DNA from: Streptomyces humicola
Lineage (GTDB): Bacteria > Actinomycetota > Actinomycetes > Streptomycetales > Streptomycetaceae
Assembly: GCF_024436035.1 (NCBI RefSeq)
Contig: NZ_JANFNG010000040.1
Coordinates: 1 to 52,557, forward strand
Length of the DNA stretch: 52,557 nucleotides
Reading direction: 5' to 3'
In this document: positions 23,233 to 32,091 of the stretch, one piece after another
Layout of the letters: each line of letters begins with the position of its first letter
Position numbering within the stretch: position 1 is the stretch's first letter
Translations under genes and position numbers: made by a program
The notes under the pieces: generated by a model
Seen by the model: the letters and a program-made list of their open reading frames with translations, nothing else
The model's database searches: none
What the model was told of the DNA's origin: nothing

Positions 23233-24762
23233 ATGCCGATGCACTCCTCGTACGACGCCGTCATCGTCGGCGGCGGCCACAACGGTCTGGTCGCCGCCGC
23301 CTACCTCGCCCGCGCCGGCCGCAGCGTCCTGCTGCTCGAACGGCTTGCGGTGACCGGCGGCGCCGCCGTCTCCACGCAGGCCTTCACCGGGATGGACGCC
23401 CGGCTCTCCCGCTACTCCTACCTGGTCAGCCTGTTGCCGAAGAAGATCGTCAGCGATCTTGGGCTGCGGTTCGCCGTGCGCAGGCGCCGGATCTCCTCCT
23501 ACACCCCGGCCGGGCGCACCGGGCTGCTGGTGGACGCCGAGGATCCGGCGCGCACGCGTGAGTCCTTCATCAGGCTCACCGGTGACGCGCGGGACCACGA
23601 GGCGTGGCAGCGCTTCTATGCGATGACGCACCGCGTCGCCGAGCGCGTCTTCCCGACCCTCACCGGGCCGCTGCCGACCCGCGCCGAACTGGAGCGGACG
23701 GTGGACGATCCGGCCGCTTGGGAGTCGCTGTTCGAGCGGCCGCTGGGCGAGACGGTCGAGTCCGTCTTCGCGGACGACGTCGTACGGGGCGTGGTACTGA
23801 CCGATGCGCTGATCGGCACGTTCAGCCATGCGCACGACCCGTCACTGCGGCAGAACCGCTGCTTCCTCTACCACGTGATCGGCGGGGGCACCGGTGACTG
23901 GGACGTTCCCGTGGGCGGCATGGGCGCGTTGACGGATGCGCTCGCCGGCGCCGCACGGGCCGCGGGCGCGGAGATCGTCACCAACTGCGAGGTGACGGCC
24001 GTCCGCACCGACGGCGTGCGCGCCGAAGTGGAGTACGACGGCGGGACCGTCGGCGCGCGGCACGTGCTGGTGGGCGCCTCGCCGCAGGCGCTCTCCCTGA
24101 TGCTCGGTGAGGCTCCTGCCGAGGCTCCGGAGGGCGCGCAGCTGAAGGTCAACATGCTGCTGCGCCGCCTTCCGCGGCTGCGGGACACCTCCGTCGACCC
24201 GCGCCAGGCGTTCGCCGGAACGTTCCACATCGCCGAGTCCTACGGGCAGTTGGCCACCGCCTACGAGCAGGCAGCCGCCGGTGAACTCCCGGACACTCCG
24301 CCCTCGGAGATCTACTGCCACTCGCTCACCGACCCCTCGATTCTCTCCCCCGAGCTGACCGAGCAGGGCTACCACACCCTTACCCTCTTCGGACTGCACG
24401 CGCCCGCCCGCCTCTTCGCCGCCGATCGGCGTGGCGCCAAGGAGGCGCTGCTGAAGGCGACGCTCGCGCAGCTCGACGCCGTGCTCGACGAGCCGCTCGC
24501 CGACTGCCTGGCGGTGGACGCCGAGGGGCGGCCCTGCATCGAGGCGAAGTCGCCGCTGGACTTGGAGCGTGAGATCGGCCTGCCGGGCGGGCACATCTTC
24601 CACCGCGATCTGTCCTGGCCGTACGCCGGTGAGGGGACCGGCCGTTGGGGCGTGGAGACCCGGCACCCGAACATCCTGCTGTGCGGCGCGGGCGCGGTGC
24701 GCGGCGGCGGAGTGAGCGGCATCCCCGGCCACAACGCGGCGATGGCGGTGCTGGAGCGGTAG
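23233..24762 (+). CDS. Phytoene desaturase-like FAD-dependent oxidoreductase (PYROXD2-like)
   Basis: The 509-residue flavoprotein starts with the dinucleotide fold AVIVGGGHNGLVAAAYLARAG (GxGxxG variant GGGHNG) and the E-rich LLLERLAVTGGAA strand. The C-terminal FAD-binding segment reads ILLCGAGAVRGGGVSGIPGHNAA. Length and the internal TFSHAHDPSLRQ and GTGDWDVPVGGMGALTDAL segments resemble the PYROXD2/CrtI-like group. No carotenoid genes are nearby, so phytoene is an unlikely substrate. ATG 23239 is an alternative start. Confidence 0.85.
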   Translation: MPMHSSYDAVIVGGGHNGLVAAAYLARAGRSVLLLERLAVTGGAAVSTQAFTGMDARLSRYSYLVSLLPKKIVSDLGLRFAVRRRRISSYTPAGRTGLLVDAEDPARTRESFIRLTGDARDHEAWQRFYAMTHRVAERVFPTLTGPLPTRAELERTVDDPAAWESLFERPLGETVESVFADDVVRGVVLTDALIGTFSHAHDPSLRQNRCFLYHVIGGGTGDWDVPVGGMGALTDALAGAARAAGAEIVTNCEVTAVRTDGVRAEVEYDGGTVGARHVLVGASPQALSLMLGEAPAEAPEGAQLKVNMLLRRLPRLRDTSVDPRQAFAGTFHIAESYGQLATAYEQAAAGELPDTPPSEIYCHSLTDPSILSPELTEQGYHTLTLFGLHAPARLFAADRRGAKEALLKATLAQLDAVLDEPLADCLAVDAEGRPCIEAKSPLDLEREIGLPGGHIFHRDLSWPYAGEGTGRWGVETRHPNILLCGAGAVRGGGVSGIPGHNAAMAVLER

Positions 24763-24768
24763 TCCAAC

Positions 24769-24804
24769 GCCGGTTTCCAAGCCGGTTTCCAAGCCGGTTT
24801 CCAA
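24769..24804. repeat. Three perfect tandem copies of a 12-bp unit
   Basis: GCCGGTTTCCAA occurs three times without a mismatch, with partial copies on both sides, between the stop codons of the convergent oxidoreductase and Rsm22-like genes. No hairpin results. It is a simple slippage repeat useful for strain typing. Confidence 0.9.
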
Positions 24805-24811
24805 CGCCGGT

Positions 24812-25840
24812 TCACTGCGCGGGCGGCCAGCGGTCGCCCCACTCGGCGTCACGGGCGGCCCGGTACAGCTCGCCTTGACGCTTGGTGACGGTGGTGCGCT
24901 CCAGGGCGCCCTCGGGCAGGCACAGGTCGAGGAGGACCTGTCCCTTGCGGAGCTGCGGATGCCGTACGACGCGCCCGGGCGCGGGGTGCGCGCCCTGGCT
25001 GCGCACCGCTGCGACGTAGGAGAACTTCTCGTCCTCGTACGGCAACGAGCCGCCCTTGACCTGACGGTGCAGCGAGGAGCGGGTGACGCGAGCCGCGAAG
25101 TGGCACCAGTCGTCCCCCTGGACGGGGCAGGTGCCGCTGTGCGGGCAGGGCGCTACCACAGTCAGCCCGGCGTCGACGAGCTGTTGCCGCGCGCGCAGCA
25201 CCCTGCGGTACCCGGCGGGCGTGCCCGGTTCGATCACCACGACGGTGTGCGCGGAGCGGGCCGCCTCGGCGACCACCGATACGGCGTCGGCGTCGGCGAG
25301 TTCGCCGAGCACGTAGCTGATGGTGACGAGGTCGGCGGCGGGGAGGGCGAGGGAGCCGCCGATGGCCTGTCGCTGCCACTGCGCGGCGCGCAGCGCCGGG
25401 TGCGGGGCGCGTGAGGCGAGGGCGCGACCGAGATCGAGCGCGGCCTCGGACCAGTCGAGGACGGTGGTGGTGAGGTCGGCGCCGGGCCAGGCGTCGGCGA
25501 CGGCCCAGGTGGCGGCGCCCGTGCCGCCACCGATGTCGATGTGGCGGGACGGTGACCACGGTCCCGCGCAGGCGCGGAACGCGGCGAGCGCTGCCCGTAC
25601 CGCTTCGAAGGTGGCGGGCATCCGGTACGCGGCGTAGGCGGCGACGTCGGACCGGTCCCGCAGGACGGGCGCGTCGGTCGGGGTGCGCCCCCGGTAGTTG
25701 GCGATCAGCCGGTCGACGGCCTGGGCGGCGCGGCGCGGCGGCAGCCCGTTGAGCAGCTCGGCGAGCGCGGCACGCAGCTCGTCGCCGAGCGGAGGTGTTG
25801 TCGCAGATGGCGCAGGGGGCACGGGTGGCACAGGGGGCAC
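24812..25840 (-). CDS. Rsm22/METTL17-like small ribosomal subunit methyltransferase-fold protein
   Basis: The protein of up to 342 residues has an SAM-type Rossmann fold (HIDIGGGTGAATWAVADAWP) and the cysteine pattern CPHSGTCPVQGDDWCHF, which matches the cluster-binding motif of Rsm22/METTL17, shown for METTL17 to hold an iron-sulfur cluster. It also has KFSYVAAVR and a C-terminal basic tail. Three in-frame GTG codons (25840, 25831, 25822) encode a VPPVPPVPP leader and none has a clear ribosome binding site. It lies 16 bases after the metal permease gene, so it may be co-transcribed with the zinc uptake operon. Family role: assembly of the small ribosomal subunit. Confidence 0.85.
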   Translation of the reverse strand: MPPVPPVPPAPSATTPPLGDELRAALAELLNGLPPRRAAQAVDRLIANYRGRTPTDAPVLRDRSDVAAYAAYRMPATFEAVRAALAAFRACAGPWSPSRHIDIGGGTGAATWAVADAWPGADLTTTVLDWSEAALDLGRALASRAPHPALRAAQWQRQAIGGSLALPAADLVTISYVLGELADADAVSVVAEAARSAHTVVVIEPGTPAGYRRVLRARQQLVDAGLTVVAPCPHSGTCPVQGDDWCHFAARVTRSSLHRQVKGGSLPYEDEKFSYVAAVRSQGAHPAPGRVVRHPQLRKGQVLLDLCLPEGALERTTVTKRQGELYRAARDAEWGDRWPPAQ

Positions 25841-25856
25841 GGGTCCAAGCCTAGGT

Positions 25857-26711
25857 CTAGGTGGTGCGGGCGTACGCCGTGCGGCTCCCGGCCCCACGAC
25901 GCGGTTGCGGCCGCGGCAGATACGTCGCGGCGTACACCAGCGTCGCGGTGGCGAGGATGGTGAAGCTGGGCGGCATGCTAGGCACCGCGTAGGCGACGCC
26001 GAGCCCGATCCACATCTCGGCGACCGCGAGACCGGCCGCAAGCGCCAGCGCCCGGTACGGACGGTCGGTGAGCCGCTGCGCCGCGCCGGCCGGTGCGGCG
26101 AGCAGCCCGAGCAGCAGCAGCGAGCCGACCGCCTGGGTCGCCTCGGCCGCGCACGCGCCGACGAGCGCCAGGAAGCCGAGCCCGAGCAGGCGCACGGGCA
26201 CGCCGCGTGCCGCCGCCACCGCCTCGTCCACGGAGGCGAACAGCAGCGGGCGGGCGAGTCCGAGCACCGCCAGGCAGAGCACTCCCGCGACGACCACGGC
26301 GGTCCAGGCCGCGGAGGCCGAGAGCCCGAAGATCGACCCGAAGAGCACGCTCGTCCCGGCGTTGCCGTCCGCCGTGGAGCGGGAGGTGGTGTAGAGGGTG
26401 AGGAAGAAGACGCCGAGGCCGAGGATCCACGAGAAGGCGCTGCCGATTGCCACGTCGTCGGCACGGCTCCTGCGGCCGAGCAGCCCGAGCAGCACGGCGA
26501 CGCCGATCGTCGTGGCGAACAGGCCGATGCGCAGGTCCCATCCGATGGCGAGCGCGGCGAGCGCCCCGGTGAACGCGGTGTGGCTGAGCGCGTCGCCGGT
26601 GAACACCTGGGCGCGCAGCACCAGGAAATAGCCGACGAGCCCGGCCGCGGCGGCGATGGCGGTGCCCGCGAGGACGGCATGGAGGAAGAAGGGGTGCGAG
26701 AGCGCGTTCAT
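25857..26711 (-). CDS. znuB: Metal (Zn/Mn) ABC transporter permease, second
   Basis: The 284-residue protein has about eight membrane spans of the ABC-3 permease family: LRAQVFTGDALSHTAFTGALAA, FASVDEAVAAARGVPVRLL and EATQAVGSLLLLGLLAAPA are the recognisable segments. It starts at ATG 26711, overlapping the stop of the other permease gene by four bases. With its paralog it probably forms a heterodimeric channel. Symbol by family only; manganese is also possible. Confidence 0.87.
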   Translation of the reverse strand: MNALSHPFFLHAVLAGTAIAAAAGLVGYFLVLRAQVFTGDALSHTAFTGALAALAIGWDLRIGLFATTIGVAVLLGLLGRRSRADDVAIGSAFSWILGLGVFFLTLYTTSRSTADGNAGTSVLFGSIFGLSASAAWTAVVVAGVLCLAVLGLARPLLFASVDEAVAAARGVPVRLLGLGFLALVGACAAEATQAVGSLLLLGLLAAPAGAAQRLTDRPYRALALAAGLAVAEMWIGLGVAYAVPSMPPSFTILATATLVYAATYLPRPQPRRGAGSRTAYARTT

Positions 26712-27637
26712 GCCGTGACGGCCCTCCTCAGTATCGGCCGGGCCTGTGTGGCCAGTTTCGCGAGCACGTACGCGCCGAAGGCGAACGTCGTCACGTAGAA
26801 GCCGACCGGGTAAACGGAGAAGCAAGCGGCGGTGAGCCCAAGCCAGGTGACGGCGAGTGCGATCACCACGGCGAGCAGCAGGCTCACCGCGGGCCGCGGG
26901 CTGAGCACCTGGGCGGTGGCCGCGGGCATCACCAGCAGCGCGAAGACCAGCAGCGATCCGGTGATCTGGCTGGCCTCGGCGGTCGCGGCGCCGAGCAGCA
27001 TCAGAAAGGCGGTGGACAGCAGCTTCGTACGGACGCCGCGCGCCCGGGCGACCGCCTCGTCGACCGATGCGAAGAGCAGCGGGCGCCCGATGGCGGCGAG
27101 CACGGCGAGCACCACGACGGCGACGGCGGCGAGCAGCGTCACCTGGCTGTCGGTGATGCCGAGGAAGCTGCCGAACAGCAGCGCGTTCACCCCGCCGAGG
27201 AACCCCTTGTAGAGGGCGACGAAGAGGAATCCGCAGGCGAGCAGGAATGCCTGGACGGTACCGGTGAGCGCCGACTCCTCGCCTTCGTGGCTGCCGCCGG
27301 GGCTGCCCCCGGGCCCACGGAGGCCGCCCGCCCGCGGCAGCAGGGCGAGGACGACGGCGGCGGTGACGCAGAACGCGAAGTAGCCGATGCCCGCCGAGAT
27401 CCCGAGCAGCACCGCGCCCGACGCGCCGGGGAATCCGACGAGGGCGAGCGTGTGCGCGGCGAACGTCTGGCGGCGCAGGACGACGAACCATCCGACGGCG
27501 GCGGCGAGTACGGCGATCACCGTGCCCGCGCGAAAGGCGTTGACCATGAACGGGTAGGACCACATCAGGTCGATGTCGGTCAGTGGATTCCACGACCAGC
27601 CCGCGGCGGCCTGCGTCGCGGCGTCAGCCAGCAGCAT
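26708..27637 (-). CDS. Metal (Zn/Mn) ABC transporter permease, first
   Basis: The 309-residue ABC-3 permease starts at ATG 27637, chosen because AAGGGA lies seven bases upstream; this start is 14 bases inside the end of the ATPase gene. Key segments are LRRQTFAAHTLALVGFPGA, FASVDEAVARARGVRTKLL and EASQITGSLLVFALLVMPAA. A Gly/Ser/Pro-rich insertion near residue 115 (GGLRGPGGSPGGS) separates spans. It is a paralog of the downstream permease, so the transporter has two different membrane subunits. Confidence 0.87.
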   Translation of the reverse strand: MLLADAATQAAAGWSWNPLTDIDLMWSYPFMVNAFRAGTVIAVLAAAVGWFVVLRRQTFAAHTLALVGFPGASGAVLLGISAGIGYFAFCVTAAVVLALLPRAGGLRGPGGSPGGSHEGEESALTGTVQAFLLACGFLFVALYKGFLGGVNALLFGSFLGITDSQVTLLAAVAVVVLAVLAAIGRPLLFASVDEAVARARGVRTKLLSTAFLMLLGAATAEASQITGSLLVFALLVMPAATAQVLSPRPAVSLLLAVVIALAVTWLGLTAACFSVYPVGFYVTTFAFGAYVLAKLATQARPILRRAVTA

Positions 27638-28523
27638 GACCGGTCCCTTCGGGCGCGGCTGACGCATCGTGCCGGTCGGTGTGGCGGGCCGGCGGCTCGG
27701 GGGTGCCGACGACGACGAGCCGCCCGTCGGAGGTCCGCAGCACTTCGACCGGCGTCCCGTACAGCCGGGTGAGCGTCTCGGAGGTGATGACCTGCTGCGG
27801 GGTGCCGGTGGCGGCCCCGCCCTCGGCGAGGTAGACGACGCGGTCGAGGTAGGCCAGGATCGGGTTGACGTCGTGGGCGACCATCACCACCGAGAGCCCC
27901 TCCTCCCGGCAGATCCGTCCGATGAGCGCGGCGACGGCGGCCTGGTTGGGCAGGTCGAGGCTGTCCAACGGCTCGTCGAGAAGCAGCAGTTCGGGCCTGC
28001 GCACCAGTGCCTGGGCGATGAGCAGGCGCTGCTGCTCGCCGCCCGAGCACTGCCCGATGGGCCGGTCCGCGTAGGCCGTCGCCCCGACGAGCTCGATCAC
28101 CTCGGCGATGCGGGCGCGGGCGGCGCGCCGTTTGGCGCTGAACCGGGCGGGCCGCGGGAACGGGACGCCCCACCGGTCGCCGTCGAGGCCGAGCCCGACG
28201 ATGTCGGTGCCGCGGATCCGCAGGTTCGCGTCGAAGCTGCGGCGCTGCGGGAGGTAGCCGACGCGGGGGCCGGACTGGCCAGGGGGCGCGCCGAGGATCC
28301 GGATCTCGCCCGACGCGAGGGGCTGCAGGCCGAGCACGGCCTTGAGGAGGGTGGACTTGCCGACCCCGTTGGGGCCGAGCACGGCGGTGAACTCGGCTGC
28401 GCCGAGGTCCAGTCGCACGCCGGACCAGAGGGTGCGGCCCGCGACGCGCATGGTGGCGTCGCGCAGTTCGAGCACCGGCTCGCCGACGGGGGTGCGGCTC
28501 TGTGCGGGGATGGTCAGCGTCAT
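27624..28523 (-). CDS. znuC: Metal ABC transporter ATP-binding protein
   Basis: The 299-residue ATPase has Walker A GPNGVGKST, Q-loop GYLPQRR, signature CSGGEQQRLLIAQAL, Walker B LLLLDEPLDSLD and H-loop VMVAHD. The C terminus is His-containing (ARHTDRHDASAAPEG), which is common in metal importers. It starts 12 bases after the binding-protein gene, in the same operon. Confidence 0.9.
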   Translation of the reverse strand: MTLTIPAQSRTPVGEPVLELRDATMRVAGRTLWSGVRLDLGAAEFTAVLGPNGVGKSTLLKAVLGLQPLASGEIRILGAPPGQSGPRVGYLPQRRSFDANLRIRGTDIVGLGLDGDRWGVPFPRPARFSAKRRAARARIAEVIELVGATAYADRPIGQCSGGEQQRLLIAQALVRRPELLLLDEPLDSLDLPNQAAVAALIGRICREEGLSVVMVAHDVNPILAYLDRVVYLAEGGAATGTPQQVITSETLTRLYGTPVEVLRTSDGRLVVVGTPEPPARHTDRHDASAAPEGTGHAAG

Positions 28524-28535
28524 CGTCCTACTCCG

Positions 28536-29486
28536 TCACTTGCCGGTTGCTTTGGCCAGGGCCTGCTCGATCTCCTGCAGCTGCTTGACCTGCCAGTCCT
28601 GGAAGGAGGTTCCGGCAGGGGCAAGCGTCTCGGTCACGGAGACGACCGGGATGCCCTGGGCCTTGGCCTCGTTGACCTGCGCCTGCACGTCCGGGGTGGA
28701 GTTCTGGCTGTTGTAGACGTAGATCTTGATCTGCTTGCTCTTGATCTGCTGGTCGATCGTCGCCTTGTCATGCGCGGTCGGGTCGGAGCCCTCGCTGATC
28801 GCGTCGAGGAAGGACTCGGGGGTTTTCATGGTCAGTCCGAGGCCTTCGGCGAGCGGGGTGACGATGGACTCCGAGGCGCCGACGGGGGTGCCCGCGTACT
28901 TCGCCCTGATGCCGTCGATCAGCTGGGTGTACGGGGCGAGGGTCTTGGTCACGTAGGTGTTCTTCTGCCGGTCGAAGTAGGCCGCGTCGGCCGGGTCGAT
29001 CTTCTTGTAGTCGTCGGTGATCTTGTCGATGACCTGGCGGACGTTGTCCGGGTCGTACCAGCGGTGCGGGTTGCCGCCCGGCTTGATGCCGACGAGGTCG
29101 CCGACGTTGAGTTCCGTGCGGTCGGCGCCGGCATTGGAGGCGAGGAGCTTGTCCGCCCAGGCGTCGTAGCCGACGCCGTTGACGATGGCCAGCTGCGACT
29201 CGGCGACGGCCCGTCCGTCGGCGGGGGTCGGCTCGTAGTCGTGCGGGTCGGTGGCCGGGTTGGTGATGATGCTGGTGACGTTGACGTGGCGGCCGCCCAG
29301 CTGCTGGGCGATGCTGCCCCAGAAGTTCTCGGCGGCGACGACGTTGATCGTCTTGCCGGTGGAGCCGGAGGCGCCGTCCGCACTCGGAGCCGTCGTTGCG
29401 CAGGCACTCGTCGCGGCGGCGAGCACTGCGACGCCGAGGCCGGCGAAGGCAAGGCGCGGGGTGCGGGATATGGCGGCGGCTCTCAT
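28536..29486 (-). CDS. znuA: Metal ABC transporter substrate-binding lipoprotein
   Basis: The 316-residue protein has a signal peptide with lipobox ATSAC (Cys about 29) and belongs to the cluster A-I metal-binding proteins. Candidate ligands are the histidines in PATDPHDYEP and GGNPHRWYD; where many ZnuA proteins have a third histidine this one reads VGASESIVTP with a glutamate. It has no His-rich loop. The late STPDVQAQVNEAKAQGIPVV segment is typical. It is the first gene of the operon and lies downstream of Zur-like boxes, so zinc is the likeliest metal. Confidence 0.88.
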   Translation of the reverse strand: MRAAAISRTPRLAFAGLGVAVLAAATSACATTAPSADGASGSTGKTINVVAAENFWGSIAQQLGGRHVNVTSIITNPATDPHDYEPTPADGRAVAESQLAIVNGVGYDAWADKLLASNAGADRTELNVGDLVGIKPGGNPHRWYDPDNVRQVIDKITDDYKKIDPADAAYFDRQKNTYVTKTLAPYTQLIDGIRAKYAGTPVGASESIVTPLAEGLGLTMKTPESFLDAISEGSDPTAHDKATIDQQIKSKQIKIYVYNSQNSTPDVQAQVNEAKAQGIPVVSVTETLAPAGTSFQDWQVKQLQEIEQALAKATGK

Positions 29487-29527
29487 CGCATGGGTCTCCT
29501 GATCTACGGGCAGGAGTCCAGTTTACT

Positions 29528-29542
29528 TGACAATGATTTTCA
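29528..29542 (-). promoter_or_regulatory. Zur-type box upstream of znuA
   Basis: TGACAATGATTTTCA is a 15-base near-palindrome (one mismatch between arms) and matches the streptomycete Zur operator pattern TGnnAATnATTnnCA. It lies 42-56 bases before the znuA start in an otherwise GC-rich region, fitting repression by zinc-loaded Zur. Confidence 0.8.
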
Positions 29543-29567
29543 GCTCCAACCCACCCCGGGCCGGCAG

Positions 29568-29582
29568 TGAAAATCATTGCAG
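29568..29582 (+). promoter_or_regulatory. Second Zur-like half-palindrome, inverted relative to the first
   Basis: TGAAAATCATTGCAG repeats twelve bases of the first box in the opposite orientation: CAATGATTTTCA at 29531-29542 and TGAAAATCATTG at 29568-29579 are exact reverse complements. Its own dyad symmetry is weak. It overlaps the last codons of the serine hydrolase gene. It could be a second Zur site, or the pair could form a terminator hairpin for the upstream operon. Confidence 0.5.
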
Positions 29583-30713
29583 ACTCTTGACCCAACGGGC
29601 GAGCCGGGTCGCCGTCGCCGCCCGTACGCCGCTCCCCTGCTGCATCTGCTGCCCCTCCCGCCACAGCCGTGTCGGATGCACGGCATTGGCCAGCAGGATC
29701 AGGTAGCTCGCGCTCTCCGGATCGATCACGAGACTGGTGCCGGTGAACCCGGTATGCCCTGCCGTGCGCGGCCCGGCCAGCTCCCCCATGAACGACGGCT
29801 GGTCGAGATCGAACCCCAGCCCGCGCGGCCGCCCCAACGGCCCGGCGTCCGCGAACATCAGCGCCACCGATTCCGGCCCCAGAATCCCCCCGCCCCCGGC
29901 GAGCAGCGCCCGGCACAGGACGCCGAGATCCGCGGCGGTCGAGAACAGCCCCGCGTGCCCGGCGGCACCGCCCATCGCATACGCATTCTCATCGTGCACG
30001 TCCCCGTGCACCATGCCGCGGTCGAGCCGCCCCCAGGGCCGCCGCTGGTCCTCGGTCGCGGCGATCCGCGCGATCAGACGCCGCGGCGGGTTGAAGCAGG
30101 TGTCCGCCATCCCGAGCGGGCGCGTGATCCCGTCCTGTACGAGCGCGGCGAGCGGCGCGCCCGTCACCCGTTCCAGCACCAGCTGCGTCGCGATGAGATT
30201 GAGGTCGGAGTAGCCGTACGCGGTGCCGGGCGGCTGCAGCAGAGCCTCGTCCCACAGCAGGCGCAGCCGGGTCTCGTGCGAGGGCTGGTCGTAGAACGGC
30301 AGCTCGGCGCGGAGACCCGAGGTGTGCGCGAGCAACTGCCGTACGGTCACACCCTCCTTGCCCGCGCCGCCGAACTCCGGCAGATAGCCGGCGACCCGGC
30401 CGTCCAGCGCGATCCTCCCGCGTTCGATCTGCTGGACGGCGACGATCGCCGTGAAGAGCTTGGTGAGCGAGGCCAGATCGAAGACGGTCTCCCGGCGCAT
30501 CGGCACCCACTGCTCACGCGGCAGTTCCACGCCGCGGTCGCACGTCTCGTCGTATGCGGCGTAGCGCACCGCCCAGCCCAGCGCCTCGTGCAGGGCGACG
30601 TCCGGGCCCCGCCCGGCGAGTACGACGGCGCCCGCGGCCCACGGACGTAGGGGCGCCGGAGGTTCGAGGGCGGCCGCCAGCTCGCGCAGAAGCAGCGCCA
30701 AGTGATCGGTCAC
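29574..30713 (-). CDS. Serine hydrolase, class C beta-lactamase/esterase family
   Basis: The 379-residue protein starts at GTG 30713, overlapping the stop of the MFS gene (GTGA). It has the SxxK motif in FDLASLTKLF, the second motif YSDLN (YxN variant), the QLLAHTSGL segment, and HTGFTG as the third motif. There is no obvious signal peptide. It probably acts as an esterase or peptidase on small cell-wall-like or drug substrates; true beta-lactamase activity is uncertain. Coupling to an exporter gene suggests a joint role with it. Confidence 0.87.
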   Translation of the reverse strand: MTDHLALLLRELAAALEPPAPLRPWAAGAVVLAGRGPDVALHEALGWAVRYAAYDETCDRGVELPREQWVPMRRETVFDLASLTKLFTAIVAVQQIERGRIALDGRVAGYLPEFGGAGKEGVTVRQLLAHTSGLRAELPFYDQPSHETRLRLLWDEALLQPPGTAYGYSDLNLIATQLVLERVTGAPLAALVQDGITRPLGMADTCFNPPRRLIARIAATEDQRRPWGRLDRGMVHGDVHDENAYAMGGAAGHAGLFSTAADLGVLCRALLAGGGGILGPESVALMFADAGPLGRPRGLGFDLDQPSFMGELAGPRTAGHTGFTGTSLVIDPESASYLILLANAVHPTRLWREGQQMQQGSGVRAATATRLARWVKSLQ

Positions 30714-32017
30714 CCGGCGACGGTAGCGCTGCGCGGCCGCCAAGGCCTGCACAGGGCGACGAAGCAGACCACCGCCACGCCGGCGCAGACGACCTGCACC
30801 AGCGCCATCGGCACCGCCGTGGCCGCTCCCGCGATGCCGACGAGAGGCGAGGCGACCGCGCCGATCAGGAACTGGCTGCTGCCGAGCAGCGCCGATGCCG
30901 ACCCGGCCGCGTGGGGCGTACGCATCAGCGCCTGAGCGTTGGTGTTGGGCATGGCCAGGCCCATCGCCGACATCAGCACGAACAGCGCGGCCGCCACCGG
31001 CACCAGGCCCACCCGGCCGAAGACCCCCGAGGTCATCAGCAGCAGCGCGACGGCGGCTGCGGCGATCACCGCAAGTCCCGTGCCGAGCGCCTTGTCCAGC
31101 GACACCCGGCCGACCAGCATCTTTCTGTTGAGCTGCCCGATCGAGACCAGGCCGATCGAGTTGAGACCGAAGAGGAGCGAGAAGGTCTGCGGAGAGGCGC
31201 GGTAGATGTCCTGGATCACGAAGGACGACCCGGACACGTACGCGAAGAGCGCGGCGAAGGCGAAGCCGCCGGCGAGCATGTACCCGGTGAAGACGCGGTC
31301 GCCGAGCAGTCCGCGCATGGTGCGCAGCGCCTCGCCGAGACCTCCGGTGTGACGGCCCGCGGGCGGCAGCGTCTCGGGAAGCTTGCGCAGCACGAGCAGG
31401 GTGAGCAGCGTGCCGATGACGGTGAGGACGACGAAGACCCCGCGCCAGTCGGTGAATCGCAGGATCTGGCCGCCGATGACGGGCGCGACGATCGGTGCGA
31501 CACCGGAGATCAGCATGAGGGTGGAGAAGAACCGGGCCATCGCCACGCCGTCGTAGAGGTCCCGGACGACCGCACGGGCGATGACGATCCCGGCCGCGCC
31601 CGCCAGGCCCTGCAACAGCCGGAAGGCGATGAGCAGTTCGACGTCGGGTGCGAGCGCGCAGACGACGGTGGCGAGCACGTAGACCGACATGCCGACCATC
31701 AGCGGACGCCGGCGCCCCCACTTGTCGCTCATCGGTCCGACGACGAGCTGGCCGAGCGCCATGCCGAGCAGGCATGCGGTGAGCGTGAGCTGGACGGTCG
31801 CCGCGGGGCTGCCGAGCGCGCGGGTGACCGCGGGGAGCGACGGCAGGTACATGTCCATGGAGAGCGGCGGAAGTGCGGTGAGCCCGCCGAGCACGAAGGT
31901 GACCAGCAGGCCGGCGCGGCGCGGCGCCATGGACCGGGGTGCGCCGGACATGTCAGATGTGCGGCCAGGTATGTGGGCGGGCGTGGTGGGGCCGGTCTCC
32001 GGCATGCGGAACTCCAT
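30710..32017 (-). CDS. Bcr/CflA-family MFS drug exporter
   Basis: The 435-residue protein has twelve spans. Typical Bcr/CflA segments are LSMDMYLPSLPAV in span 1, the signature GPMSDKWGRRRPLMVG, and LQGLAGAAGIVIARAVVRDLYDG. The N terminus has about 35 extra residues before span 1; ATG codons at about residues 5 and 23 are possible internal starts. Family members export bicyclomycin, chloramphenicol or sulfonamides; the substrate here is unknown. It is co-transcribed with the serine hydrolase. Confidence 0.88.
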   Translation of the reverse strand: MEFRMPETGPTTPAHIPGRTSDMSGAPRSMAPRRAGLLVTFVLGGLTALPPLSMDMYLPSLPAVTRALGSPAATVQLTLTACLLGMALGQLVVGPMSDKWGRRRPLMVGMSVYVLATVVCALAPDVELLIAFRLLQGLAGAAGIVIARAVVRDLYDGVAMARFFSTLMLISGVAPIVAPVIGGQILRFTDWRGVFVVLTVIGTLLTLLVLRKLPETLPPAGRHTGGLGEALRTMRGLLGDRVFTGYMLAGGFAFAALFAYVSGSSFVIQDIYRASPQTFSLLFGLNSIGLVSIGQLNRKMLVGRVSLDKALGTGLAVIAAAAVALLLMTSGVFGRVGLVPVAAALFVLMSAMGLAMPNTNAQALMRTPHAAGSASALLGSSQFLIGAVASPLVGIAGAATAVPMALVQVVCAGVAVVCFVALCRPWRPRSATVAG

Positions 32018-32091
32018 GGGGGCGGGGGCGCCGCCTATCGTCTCAGCTCCCCCGCCCTGGACAGAACCCGATGACGTGTCCTTTCAGGCCG

